Below, piece after piece: positions 16,124-24,520 of a DNA stretch of 31,495 nucleotides. The DNA is from Sulfidibacterium sp036244975. Lineage in GTDB: Bacteria > Bacteroidota > Bacteroidia > Bacteroidales > F082. The notes under the pieces are model-generated. The model was not told the DNA's origin and did not search any database. It worked only from the letters and a program-made list of their open reading frames with translations. The translations under genes were made by a program, and so were the position numbers. How positions within the stretch are numbered: position 1 is the first letter of the stretch; every line of letters starts with the position of its first letter. The stretch is taken from NCBI GenBank assembly GCA_036244975.1, contig BTTE01000032.1:1-31495 (forward strand), read 5' to 3'.

Positions 16124-17101
16124 ATGAAAAAAAATTACTTTTTAGTAGCCCTGCTCGCTGTGGGACTGTTGCTGCCTGTTTTTTTGCAGGCTCAAATCTC
16201 AACTTTTGACGATTTGAAACTTGACTCAGCCAATGCTTACTGGAACGGTTCCGATACATCGGGCGGATTCCAAAGCGGCGATGCTTATTTTTATAACAGT
16301 TACAACCAATCGTGGGGAAGCTGGACGGGTTTTGCTTATTCCAATGTAAAAAACGACACCACGGCTGGTTATACCAACCAGTACAGCGCTATTACTGCCG
16401 GTGGTGTAAATGGTTCTGATAACTATGGCGTAGCTTATGCCGCAGCTCCGGCCGGCATTAAATTAGACAGTACTTTGGCTGGTACCATAGTAAAAGGTGT
16501 GTTTGTAACCAATTCCACTTATGCTGCCCTTTCCATGGAAAACGGCGATGCTTACGCTAAAAAATTCGGTGGTGCCGATGGGACTGACCCCGACTGGTTT
16601 CTGTTGACCATAAAAGGCTATGAAAAGGGAGCTTATACCGATTCGGTAAATTTCTATCTTGCCGATTTCCGTTCGGATAACCCTGCCGACGACTACATTT
16701 TGAAGAGCTGGGCCTGGGTTGATTTGCAAGGTCTCGGTGCTGTGGACAGCCTTACTTTCGAACTGCATTCGAGCGATGTGGGCTCTTATGGTATGAATAC
16801 GCCGGCCTATTTTTGCCTTGACAACCTGAACGATATTACCAACGGTGTTCCCACGCTGCCTGTTGGCACAAACTCTTACAATGTGAAATTGTATCCTAAC
16901 CCGGCGGCAAATACGCTTTATGTGAATGGAGTGAAAGATGCCCGGATAAATATCTACGATATCAGTGGACGCAAAGTGTATGAGACGAATGCCGCCACGG
17001 AGACGGTCAGGGTGAATGTATCCGCTTATCCCAAAGGAATTTATCTGATACGCATTCAAAAAGGACAGGCTGTGGTAACCAAAAAGCTGATTAAAAAATA
17101 A
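16124..17101 (+). CDS. DUF4465 family surface protein with T9SS sorting domain
   Basis: The 325-residue protein starts with a signal peptide (about 1-23). The main domain (about 28-240) matches the DUF4465 family: WNGSDTSGGFQSGDAYFYNSY, SWGSWTGFAYSN, and the late FCLDNLND. A T9SS type A sorting domain (about 250-325) begins VKLYPNPAANTLYV and ends PKGIYLIRIQKGQAVVTKKLIKK, so the protein should cross the outer membrane by T9SS and be tethered to the cell surface or released. It is the first gene after the cobalamin riboswitch and is followed after 6 bases by another T9SS protein. I infer that it binds or collects cobamides or their carriers at the surface; the sequence does not prove this. Confidence 0.85.
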   Translation: MKKNYFLVALLAVGLLLPVFLQAQISTFDDLKLDSANAYWNGSDTSGGFQSGDAYFYNSYNQSWGSWTGFAYSNVKNDTTAGYTNQYSAITAGGVNGSDNYGVAYAAAPAGIKLDSTLAGTIVKGVFVTNSTYAALSMENGDAYAKKFGGADGTDPDWFLLTIKGYEKGAYTDSVNFYLADFRSDNPADDYILKSWAWVDLQGLGAVDSLTFELHSSDVGSYGMNTPAYFCLDNLNDITNGVPTLPVGTNSYNVKLYPNPAANTLYVNGVKDARINIYDISGRKVYETNAATETVRVNVSAYPKGIYLIRIQKGQAVVTKKLIKK

Positions 17102-17107
17102 GCAAAA

Positions 17108-18151
17108 ATGTGCCGTAAACTGTTTTTATACTTCCTGTTTGTTCTGCCTGCCGCGGTAATGGCACAATTTGCTCCGGCAGCGGGACAGGCAGGAACTACG
17201 GCCATCTACAAGGACAGCACGGTCTTTACGGGCTGGGCTGTTTCCTGTAAAGTTACCCGCGGATTTATCAACATCGAAGACACTACAGAAACTTATACGC
17301 AAGGCGACAGCACATCGAACCGTGCCTTTTTCGGAACAGCTGAAAATGCTGTTGGGAAACCGGGTAGTGCGACGGATGTGGTAAGCCTCGGCGATGGTGG
17401 TGCTGCCGTACTTACGTTTGCACATCCCATAACGAATGGTACAGGTCCCGATTTTGCCGTTTTTGAAAATGGTTTTCCATCTCAGACACCACCGTACGGA
17501 GATTATCTTGAACTGGCTTTTGTAGAGGTAAGTACCGATGGAAAGCGCTTTGTCCGCTTTCCTTCTGTCTCATTAACGCAGGACACCTTGCAGATCGATA
17601 GCTTCGGGCAACTGAATCCGGAGAAAATCCATAACCTGGCTGGGAAATATATAATAAATTACGGGACACCTTTCGATTTAAAAGATATTGCCGATAGTAC
17701 GGGCATCAACATCGACAGTATCAACTATGTGCGCATTGTGGATGTGGTGGGCGATATTGATACGGTGTATGCTCGTTACGACAGCAGGGGAAATATCATC
17801 AACGACCCCTGGCCCTCGCCTTACCGGACAGGAGGCTTTGATTTGAATGCCGTGGGCGTGATTCATGAAAAAGGGCTGCCGACAGAAGTGGCATTGTGGC
17901 AAAACAACAAATACGGATTTCTGATTTATCCGAATCCTGCTGATAAACAAGTTGTTATTGAGAAAAAAAATGTTAGTTCCGAAGCTTTCCGGTTTGCTGT
18001 TTATTCCCTTGGCGGGGAAACAGTGACACGTGAAATTGGTGCGAAGAAAGCCTTTTATTTAAACACGTCCGGTTGGCCAAACGGGATATATGTTTTGAAA
18101 ATTCAATCGGGAAATAAGATTGTTGTAAAAAAATTAATTGTCAGTCATTAA
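17108..18151 (+). CDS. Secreted T9SS-sorted protein of the cobamide operon
   Basis: The 347-residue protein has a signal peptide (about 1-20, ending VMAQ). The central domain (about 25-255) is an extracellular family I cannot name with certainty; telling segments are VSLGDGGAAVLTFAHPI, GPDFAVFENGF, LELAFVEVSTDG and GGFDLNAVGVIHEKG, which suggest a beta-rich fold. The C-terminus (about 273-347) is a T9SS type A sorting domain (FLIYPNPADKQVVIE ... NGIYVLKIQSGNKIVVKKLIVSH). It lies between the DUF4465 gene and the TonB receptor, 6 and 10 bases from each, so it belongs to the riboswitch-controlled operon. A role in binding cobamides or holding a surface complex is inferred from context alone. Confidence 0.8.
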   Translation: MCRKLFLYFLFVLPAAVMAQFAPAAGQAGTTAIYKDSTVFTGWAVSCKVTRGFINIEDTTETYTQGDSTSNRAFFGTAENAVGKPGSATDVVSLGDGGAAVLTFAHPITNGTGPDFAVFENGFPSQTPPYGDYLELAFVEVSTDGKRFVRFPSVSLTQDTLQIDSFGQLNPEKIHNLAGKYIINYGTPFDLKDIADSTGINIDSINYVRIVDVVGDIDTVYARYDSRGNIINDPWPSPYRTGGFDLNAVGVIHEKGLPTEVALWQNNKYGFLIYPNPADKQVVIEKKNVSSEAFRFAVYSLGGETVTREIGAKKAFYLNTSGWPNGIYVLKIQSGNKIVVKKLIVSH

Positions 18152-18161
18152 AATACCGGGA

Positions 18162-20144
18162 ATGAAAGCATTTGTCCTTTTCTTCGGTTTGCTTTTAACG
18201 GTTAGTCTGAAGGCGCAAATGCTTCCCGATACCGTTTCGATTCCCGAGGTGGAAGTTCATGCTAAAATCAATGTATCGGACGCCGATTTGGAAAGCCATA
18301 CGGTGGACACGCTGGTCATGATGCGTGAGGCAGAAACCTCTTTGTCGGATTTATTGGCGGCACATACGTCCGTTTTTATCAAAAGTGAAGGCCGGGGAGC
18401 GCTGGCTACAGCCTCTTTCCGGGGTACCGATGCTTCGCACACGCAGGTTTACTGGAACGGGATGAACATTCAGTCGCCCATGCTCGGGCAGGTTGATTTT
18501 TCACAAATTCCCGTCTTTTTGATAGATAAAATTGTACTGCATCCGGGCGCCGGTTCAGTGGTAGATGGCAGCGGCGGTCTGGGAGGAAGTATCAACCTTA
18601 AAAGCCATCCCGACTGGACACAAAAGCTGCAAGTCAACGGGCTGGCCGCTTTCGGAAGTTACCGGACATTTAACAATTTCCTCGGAATCAATACCGGGAA
18701 CAAACATTTTCAGTCGTCCACAAGGCTCTATTACAACCGTTCGAAAAACGATTTCCCGTTTTATAATAAAAATGTGGCGGACATTGACCTGAAAACCGGA
18801 GAATACATTTATCCATTGCAGAGGAATACGCATGCCAATTATCTGTTGGATGGCCTTTTGCAGGAATTCGCTTTCCGTTTCCGGAAAAGATATTTGTTGC
18901 AACTCAACTACTGGTTTCAGAATTCAAAACGGGCGCTGCCGCGGCTCAATACTTACGAAGGCGATGACCATACAAACATCAGCCAGCAAAATCAACGGAC
19001 CCATCGGGCGACGCTGCAACTGTCGCGGTTTGGGAAATATGGCCGGCTGAGCCTGAACGTGGGTTTGCAGGCCGAAGACATGAAATATTGGGTGCAAAAT
19101 CAAATTAACGGCAGAGGCTATTACAATGCGGTTTATTCACATTCAAAAACATTAGGAAGCTACAACAAACTTGAGTACAGCTACAAATGGGGAGAAAAAA
19201 CATTGTTGAAGGTGGCTTACCGGTTCAATTTCGAGCATGTGAATACTTACGACAGCGTCAGCAACACCGGCTACAACCGGTTCCGGCGGCGGCACGCGAT
19301 GTTTGCCTCGTGGCAGCAATACATCAACAATCGTTTTTCAACCACGGTGATGATGCGAAAAGAGTGGATAAACAGCACTTCGTTGCCGGCGATTCCCTAT
19401 TTTGGTTTCAACTGGCTGCTGAAAAAGAAAACCGGTCTGATGCTGCACGGCAACATCACCCGTAATTATCGTTATCCTGCTTTGAATGATTTGTACTGGC
19501 AGCCGGGGGGTAATCCCGAATTAAAACCGGAGGAAGGACTCTCCTCAGAGATGGGTATCCGGTTAAAACCGAAAGGAAAGAAGGTTGTGTTTGAAACCGG
19601 GCTGAACATTTTTTACAACAACATCACCAACTGGATTATCTGGACGCCAAGTCCGCTGGGCTATTGGTCGCCCGAAAACATCCGGCATGTGGTGGCGAGA
19701 GGATTTGAGCTGAAAGCAAACCTGAATTTTTCGATTCGGCAGTTTCATTTTTTTCTGAAAGCCGGCTATGCCTTCACCAAAAGTACCAACGAGGGCAATG
19801 CCGACAAATGGGGTGAGGCGTCGGTGGGGAAACAAATTCCGTATGTCCCGGTTCATTCGGGAAATTTCATGGGCGACGTACGCTGGCGCGGATTTTTCCT
19901 GACATGGGTAAACACCAGCTATTCAGAACGTTTTACCACATCTTCCAATGATTTGAACCTGCGTGACCGGCTTTATCCTTACTTTATGAATGATTTGTAT
20001 GCCGGGAAAAAATTTCCTTTGAAAAAAGGCAGTCTCAGCTTGCAATTGAAGATTTACAATCTGTTTAATGAAACGTACCGCTCGGTGTTGGGACGTCCCA
20101 TGCCCGGACGAAACTATTTGTTCATGCTGACATTCAAACGATGA
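18162..20144 (+). CDS. btuB: BtuB-like TonB-dependent outer-membrane receptor
   Basis: The 660-residue protein has a signal peptide (about 1-19, ending SLKAQ) and a candidate TonB box near IPEVEVHA (27-34). The plug domain (about 45-150) shows LSDLLAAHTSVFIKSEGRG, ASFRGTDASHTQVYWNG and GSGGLGGSINL. A 22-strand-type beta-barrel follows, closing with LKIYNLFNETYRSVLG and ending in FKR. It should import a cobamide through the outer membrane with energy from TonB; the cobalamin riboswitch and the BtuG-like neighbour support this substrate over siderophores. The ATG at 18162 is chosen because it opens a proper signal peptide; a longer frame from a TTG at 18138 runs into the previous gene. Its stop overlaps the next ATG as ATGA. 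Confidence 0.9.
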   Translation: MKAFVLFFGLLLTVSLKAQMLPDTVSIPEVEVHAKINVSDADLESHTVDTLVMMREAETSLSDLLAAHTSVFIKSEGRGALATASFRGTDASHTQVYWNGMNIQSPMLGQVDFSQIPVFLIDKIVLHPGAGSVVDGSGGLGGSINLKSHPDWTQKLQVNGLAAFGSYRTFNNFLGINTGNKHFQSSTRLYYNRSKNDFPFYNKNVADIDLKTGEYIYPLQRNTHANYLLDGLLQEFAFRFRKRYLLQLNYWFQNSKRALPRLNTYEGDDHTNISQQNQRTHRATLQLSRFGKYGRLSLNVGLQAEDMKYWVQNQINGRGYYNAVYSHSKTLGSYNKLEYSYKWGEKTLLKVAYRFNFEHVNTYDSVSNTGYNRFRRRHAMFASWQQYINNRFSTTVMMRKEWINSTSLPAIPYFGFNWLLKKKTGLMLHGNITRNYRYPALNDLYWQPGGNPELKPEEGLSSEMGIRLKPKGKKVVFETGLNIFYNNITNWIIWTPSPLGYWSPENIRHVVARGFELKANLNFSIRQFHFFLKAGYAFTKSTNEGNADKWGEASVGKQIPYVPVHSGNFMGDVRWRGFFLTWVNTSYSERFTTSSNDLNLRDRLYPYFMNDLYAGKKFPLKKGSLSLQLKIYNLFNETYRSVLGRPMPGRNYLFMLTFKR

Positions 20145-21256
20145 AAACGAAGAAACTGAAATATCTGTTTTTACTGTTGATTCCGTTGCTGCTGGCGGGA
20201 TGTATGAATGATAACAGTCTGTATGACTTTCATAAACTAATGGTCAACAAAGCGGGGAGAGCCGTTTTTATTGTCAACGAAGGTAATTTCATGTATGGCA
20301 ATGCTTCATTGAGTTATTACAATCCGCAGGACGGCGAAGTGCTCAACGATATTTTTTATAATACCAATGCCCTGCCGCTGGGCGATGTGGCCACTTCCAT
20401 GAGCATCATGGATTCGTTGGGCTATGTGGTGGTAAACAATTCCGGGAAAATTTACATCATCAACATCAATACGTTCAAATATGTGGGAAAAATCACCGGC
20501 CTGACTTCGCCACGAAACATCTACTTTATCAACCACAACAAAGCTTATGTAACCGATTTATATGCCAAAGCCATCACCATTGTTGACCCTGCCACACGGC
20601 AGATTACAGGAAGCATTTCCATCGACAACCACAATCCCAAATTCTACCAGCATTCGTCCGAGCAAATGGTTTTTCTGGGAAAATATGCATTTGTCAACAG
20701 TTGGTCTTATGATGACAAAATATTAATTATCAATATTTTAACGGATAAACTGGTAGATTCCATTACCGTTGTTAAGCAGCCCAACAGTATGGTTTTGGAC
20801 AAAAACGACAAGCTTTGGGTACTGTCCGATGGTGGTTTTAAAGGCAGTGCTTACGGGCAGGATATGGCTGCGCTAACACGCATTAATCCGGTCAGCAGAA
20901 AGGTGGAGGCCGTATTTCATTTTCCTGATTTGGGAATTTCGCCTTCGGGGTTATCCCTGAATGCGGCGGGTGACAGTCTTTTTTTCCTTTACAACAGCCG
21001 GGCGGGCGAAGCTGTTCCCGACGCGGGGGTTTATGCCATGAATGTGGATGCCAGTGTGCTTCCCTCGATGCCATTGATTCCGCAGGGGAACCATTTGTTT
21101 TATGCATTGGGAATTGACCCTGGCAGCGGTCATATTTATGTTTCGGATTCCCGTGATTTTTTGAGCAGGGGAGAGGTGTATGTCTTTTCGGGCCGGGCTG
21201 CGCTGATAGATAGTTTGCAGGTGGGGATTATTCCGGGGAGCTTTTGTTTTAAGTGA
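20141..21256 (+). CDS. btuG: BtuG-like surface lipoprotein (beta-propeller)
   Basis: The 371-residue protein has a lipoprotein signal peptide with lipobox LLAG-Cys (Cys21). It then contains repeated beta-propeller blades of the YncE/DUF5074 type, for example VNNSGKIYIININTFKYVG, AYVTDLYAKAITIVDPATRQ, VFLGKYAFVNSWSYDDKIL, LWVLSDGGFKG and GHIYVSDSRD. BtuG proteins of Bacteroidota bind cobalamin tightly at the cell surface and sit as a lid on BtuB; the match here is based on fold type, lipobox and gene position. It overlaps the btuB stop by 4 bases (ATGA), so the two should be produced in step. It is the last gene of the riboswitch operon in the window. Confidence 0.85.
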   Translation: MKTKKLKYLFLLLIPLLLAGCMNDNSLYDFHKLMVNKAGRAVFIVNEGNFMYGNASLSYYNPQDGEVLNDIFYNTNALPLGDVATSMSIMDSLGYVVVNNSGKIYIININTFKYVGKITGLTSPRNIYFINHNKAYVTDLYAKAITIVDPATRQITGSISIDNHNPKFYQHSSEQMVFLGKYAFVNSWSYDDKILIINILTDKLVDSITVVKQPNSMVLDKNDKLWVLSDGGFKGSAYGQDMAALTRINPVSRKVEAVFHFPDLGISPSGLSLNAAGDSLFFLYNSRAGEAVPDAGVYAMNVDASVLPSMPLIPQGNHLFYALGIDPGSGHIYVSDSRDFLSRGEVYVFSGRAALIDSLQVGIIPGSFCFK

Positions 21257-21291
21257 GGGGCACTGCGTGCGTCATTCGCTATGCTGTCAGG

Positions 21292-21391
21292 CAATCGTCA
21301 TTCAGTTGTTAAACAATCGTCATTGCTCAATTTCTCAACCTCTCACTATCTCAACTTCACAACTTCACAACTTCTCCTCGTCGCAACTTCT
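21292..21391. repeat. Degenerate short direct repeats
   Basis: CAATCGTCATT occurs twice (21292-21302 and 21314-21324), followed by variants of CTCAACTTCACAACTTC repeated through about 21391. Low-complexity intergenic runs like this are common in Bacteroidota. There is no regular spacer and no CRISPR-like structure. It fills much of the 320-base gap between btuG and the DUF4290 gene. Confidence 0.6.
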
Positions 21392-21467
21392 TTTTGTTCT
21401 TCGTCATTATTTCATTCGCCATTTATCATTCCGTACCGACATAGGTTTCCCATAAAGAAATTTTATT

Positions 21468-21475
21468 TATTTTTG
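21468..21475 (+). promoter_or_regulatory. -7 box upstream of the DUF4290 gene
   Basis: TATTTTTG fits TAnnTTTG and lies about 100 bases before the ATG at 21577. A weaker match, TAATTTTA, lies nearer at 21559. Either or neither may be used. Confidence 0.35.
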
Positions 21476-21576
21476 CACGGTAAACAAGTGTGGGAAGAGT
21501 AAAAATTATCCCTCTTACCTGAAAAATATACACCGTTTGCCTTAAAGCGAAGGCTTTTTAATTTTAGCAAAGAATC

Positions 21577-22218
21577 ATGAAATACAACACAGCACGCAAT
21601 AAAATGGCTATTCCCGAGTATGGTCGCAACATTCAAAAGATGGTCCGTTATGTTTTAGAAATTGAGGATCGTAAAGAGCGAACCGAGGCTGCCAACCGCA
21701 TAGTTGAAATCATGGCCAACATGCATCCGCAAACCCGGGAAGTCAGTGACTATAGCCATAAATTATGGGATCACCTGTATTTTATCGCTGATTTCAAACT
21801 AGATGTGGACAGTCCCTTTCCGCCTCCTGAAAAGACGGACATTATGCACAGGCCTGAAAGACTGGAATATAGCGAAGACCATATTCGCTTCAAGCATTAT
21901 GGTAAACATTTGGAAAAGATGATAAAATATGCTGCTGAGTTGGAGGATGATGGTCCGGAGAAAAAGGAAATTACCCTTATGATTGCCAATCAAATGAAAC
22001 GGTCGTACCTGAACTGGAACCGTGATTCGGTTAGTGACAGAATGATTTTGAACCAGTTGGAGGAACTTTCGGGCGGAAAACTGAAACTTGAAGAAGATGT
22101 AAATCTTGTGGCTACCAGTGAGGTGTTAGCCGGAAACCGCAGCAACAAAAAGAAAAAAAATACCCAGAGTAAAAGTAATAACGGAAGAAGAAAAAAATAC
22201 GGTAGAAAAACTTATTGA
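21577..22218 (+). CDS. DUF4290 family protein
   Basis: The 213-residue protein matches DUF4290, a Bacteroidota family of unknown function. The N-terminal part (about 8-90) has PEYGRNIQKMVRYVLEIEDR and a second similar unit occurs at about 108-140 (HYGKHLEKMIKYAAELEDD), giving an internal duplication. The C-terminal tail (about 190-213) is very rich in Lys, Asn and Arg and probably disordered or nucleic-acid binding. No signal peptide or membrane span is seen. It is followed 6 bases later by murA, an arrangement that I recall as common in the phylum, which suggests but does not show a link with envelope growth. Confidence 0.85.
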   Translation: MKYNTARNKMAIPEYGRNIQKMVRYVLEIEDRKERTEAANRIVEIMANMHPQTREVSDYSHKLWDHLYFIADFKLDVDSPFPPPEKTDIMHRPERLEYSEDHIRFKHYGKHLEKMIKYAAELEDDGPEKKEITLMIANQMKRSYLNWNRDSVSDRMILNQLEELSGGKLKLEEDVNLVATSEVLAGNRSNKKKKNTQSKSNNGRRKKYGRKTY

Positions 22219-22224
22219 TAATTG

Positions 22225-23532
22225 ATGGGCTCTTTTAAAATTATCGGTGGCAGACAGCTTCATGGCTCCATTCGTCCCCAAGGGGCAAAAAACGAAGCCC
22301 TGCAGATTATCTGTGCCACTTTACTTACTCCCGAAGAGGTTGTTTTACACAATGTTCCCGACATTCGTGATGTTAACCACCTGATTGACTTGCTGAAGGG
22401 TTTTGGCGTAAAAGTTGACAAAATCGGTATAGAAAGTTACCGGTTTCAGGCCAAAGACCTGGATCTCAATTATCTCGATAGTGATGATTTTGTGGCCAAA
22501 GCCACCAGCCTGCGGGGTAGCATTATGATTCTCGGTCCGCTGTTGGCGCGCTACGGCAGAGGCGTTATTCCCCAGCCCGGTGGCGACAAAATCGGCCGGC
22601 GGCGGTTGGATACCCATTTTAATGGTCTGGAAAAACTGGGTGTGGTCTTTGACTATAAAGAGAAGGAAAAACGGTACGAAGTAACAGCCGGCGGGTTGAG
22701 AGGTAACGAAATGTTGCTGGAAGAGGCCTCCGTCACGGGAACAGCAAATATTTTGATGGCTGCCGTTATGGCCAAAGGCAAAACGGTCATTTTCAACGCT
22801 GCCTGCGAGCCTTATCTGGTGCAGCTGAGTAAAATGCTAAACCGCATGGGTGCCCGCATCGAAGGCATTGGTTCCAACCTGCTGACGATCCACGGCGTTT
22901 CCACGCTGAAAGGAACAACGCACACCATGCTGGCCGACATGATTGAGGTGGGTAGTTTTATCGGCATGGCCGCCATGACGCATTCGTCTGTCACCATCGA
23001 AAATGCCAGGCTTAGCAACCTGGGGATGATTCCCAAGGTATTTCGCCGCATGGGTATCCGCTTAGAGCAAAAAGGCGAGGATATTCTCGTGCCGGCGCAG
23101 GAGCATTATTCCATTGAAACATTTATCGATGGCTCTATAATGACCATTGCCGATGCGCCGTGGCCGGGATTTACGCCAGACCTTATCAGTATTGTGCTGG
23201 TGGTGGCCATTCAGGCCGACGGCAGCGTACTGGTACATCAGAAAATGTTTGAGAGCCGCCTTTTCTTTGTGGATAAACTCATCGATATGGGAGCGCGGAT
23301 AATCCTCTGCGACCCGCACCGGGCCACAGTTATTGGCCTTGACGGAAGTCAGCCTTTGCGTGGCATACGTATGAGTTCGCCTGATATTCGTGCCGGCGTT
23401 GCGCTGCTTATTGCCGCTTTGTCGGCCGAAGGAACCAGCATCATCGACAACATAGAGCAGATAGACCGCGGCTACCAGCACATCGACGAACGGTTGCGCA
23501 AACTGGGAGCTTCCGTTGAGCGAACTTCGTGA
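22225..23532 (+). CDS. murA: MurA, UDP-GlcNAc enolpyruvyl transferase (Cys-to-Asp active site)
   Basis: MurA transfers enolpyruvyl from PEP to UDP-GlcNAc, the first committed step of peptidoglycan synthesis, in the cytoplasm. The 435-residue protein has the substrate-binding GAKNEAL (Lys22, Asn23) and GFTPDL with the catalytic Asp. The flexible loop reads PQPGGDKIGRRRLD, so Asp121 stands where Escherichia coli MurA has Cys115. The same change in other bacteria keeps activity and prevents covalent fosfomycin binding. The ATG at 22225 is used; the codon before it is TTG and would add only one residue. No ribosome binding site is visible. It lies 6 bases after the DUF4290 gene. Confidence 0.96.
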   Translation: MGSFKIIGGRQLHGSIRPQGAKNEALQIICATLLTPEEVVLHNVPDIRDVNHLIDLLKGFGVKVDKIGIESYRFQAKDLDLNYLDSDDFVAKATSLRGSIMILGPLLARYGRGVIPQPGGDKIGRRRLDTHFNGLEKLGVVFDYKEKEKRYEVTAGGLRGNEMLLEEASVTGTANILMAAVMAKGKTVIFNAACEPYLVQLSKMLNRMGARIEGIGSNLLTIHGVSTLKGTTHTMLADMIEVGSFIGMAAMTHSSVTIENARLSNLGMIPKVFRRMGIRLEQKGEDILVPAQEHYSIETFIDGSIMTIADAPWPGFTPDLISIVLVVAIQADGSVLVHQKMFESRLFFVDKLIDMGARIILCDPHRATVIGLDGSQPLRGIRMSSPDIRAGVALLIAALSAEGTSIIDNIEQIDRGYQHIDERLRKLGASVERTS

Positions 23533-23868
23533 TTTCTAATCCGTTGTAAGTTTTAATTTGTCTTTGAATACTTTTCGTTTCCTCAAAAGAGTATCGTTAA
23601 TGACACAGATTAAGGATAAATCATGCTGTTTATAACATGAATTTTGCCGAATTTGTGTCGTTTGTAACAAGAATTTATTTAGATGTTGTTCATGCACATA
23701 GGCTTCACAGATATCTGTTGCACAAATCTCCTTCACCGGCAAAGAAATTCATTAGTTTTGTAAAAAAATTGTCAGCCATCCGGTTTTTACCTGTCATTAT
23801 GACGGCAATTAACTATTGGCAAAAATTTTGTGAAAGGCAATGGTAATCTAAAAAAGCGTACAAAAAAT
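23533..23868. other. Gene-less region between murA and grpE
   Basis: No frame here looks like a protein. It contains a perfect 12-base palindrome ACAGATATCTGT (23707-23718), a TAGTTTTG -7 box match (23753-23760) and words resembling ACACAGATTAAGG and GTGTCGTTTGTAAC that recur as intergenic debris in this phylum. No CIRCE-type inverted repeat is seen upstream of grpE. Confidence 0.5.
23753..23760 (+). promoter_or_regulatory. Possible -7 box upstream of grpE
   Basis: TAGTTTTG fits TAnnTTTG and lies 108 bases before the grpE ATG. There is no TTG at the expected spacing. It is a candidate for the grpE-dnaJ promoter. Confidence 0.3.
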
Positions 23869-24477
23869 ATGGATACAAAAAAGCAAGATAAGAATATAAA
23901 ACAGGAAGCAGCAGAAGATGTAACCTTTGAAAATCAGCCGGATAGAGAGAAAGAGACAGCAGAAGAAAAAACCACTGAACCTGCTGCCAAAAAAGAGGAA
24001 AAAAAGGGCAGAAAACCCTCATCGCAAAAAAAACTGGAGGCACTTCGGGAAAAATACGATGAGCTGAATGACAAGTATATGCGCTTGTATTCTGAATTTG
24101 ACAATTACCGGAAACGGACAGCAAAAGAGCGGATCGAATTACAGAAATCCGCTTCACGCGAAGTTATCCTCGATATTCTGCCGGTAGTGGACGACCTCGA
24201 GCGTGCCATTCGGTCTTTTGAGGAGCATCAACTGAGCGAAGAAGCTAAAAAAGGGATTGAACTTATTTACAATAAGCTGATTAATATTCTTAGCCAAAAG
24301 GGACTCAAAGAAATTGAAGCTATGGGACAAACTTTTGATACCGATTATCATGAAGCCATCACCAACGTTGAGGCTTCTTCCAAAAAGATGAAAGGCAAAA
24401 TTATGGATGTTGTTCAGAAAGGCTATACCCTGAACGGGAAAGTGATTCGTTATGCAAAAGTGGTGGTAGGCCAGTAA
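23869..24477 (+). CDS. grpE: GrpE, nucleotide exchange factor for DnaK
   Basis: GrpE speeds ADP release from DnaK. The 202-residue protein has a charged, low-complexity N-terminus (about 1-55), a long coiled coil (about 55-110, KLEALREKYDELNDKYMRLYSEFDNYRKRTAKER), and the beta-wing domain with the family motif near the end (YTLNGKVIRYAKVVVGQ). EFDNYRKR and LPVVDDLERA are family hallmarks. I chose the ATG at 23869; an in-frame GTG at 23830 would add 13 residues with no family support. The gene has no Shine-Dalgarno sequence, normal for the phylum. dnaJ follows after 43 bases. Confidence 0.95.
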   Translation: MDTKKQDKNIKQEAAEDVTFENQPDREKETAEEKTTEPAAKKEEKKGRKPSSQKKLEALREKYDELNDKYMRLYSEFDNYRKRTAKERIELQKSASREVILDILPVVDDLERAIRSFEEHQLSEEAKKGIELIYNKLINILSQKGLKEIEAMGQTFDTDYHEAITNVEASSKKMKGKIMDVVQKGYTLNGKVIRYAKVVVGQ

Positions 24478-24520
24478 CATTATTAAGAAAGAATAACTCC
24501 GGAAAGAGAAAAAAACAGAG

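Noticed and set aside
21340..21391. Possible CRISPR-like array
   Set aside because: Repeats are directly adjacent, short and degenerate, with no unique spacers and no cas gene in the window.
21267..21502. Two overlapping small frames after btuG
   Set aside because: They translate low-complexity repeats (Ser/Leu/His-rich) and have no start-site support.
23637..23846. 69-residue frame between murA and grpE, and an opposite frame at 23536-23742
   Set aside because: No recognisable family, atypical composition, and they cover a palindrome and the likely grpE promoter.
23761..23868. CIRCE/HrcA operator upstream of grpE
   Set aside because: No TTAGCACTC-spacer-GAGTGCTAA arrangement or near variant is present.
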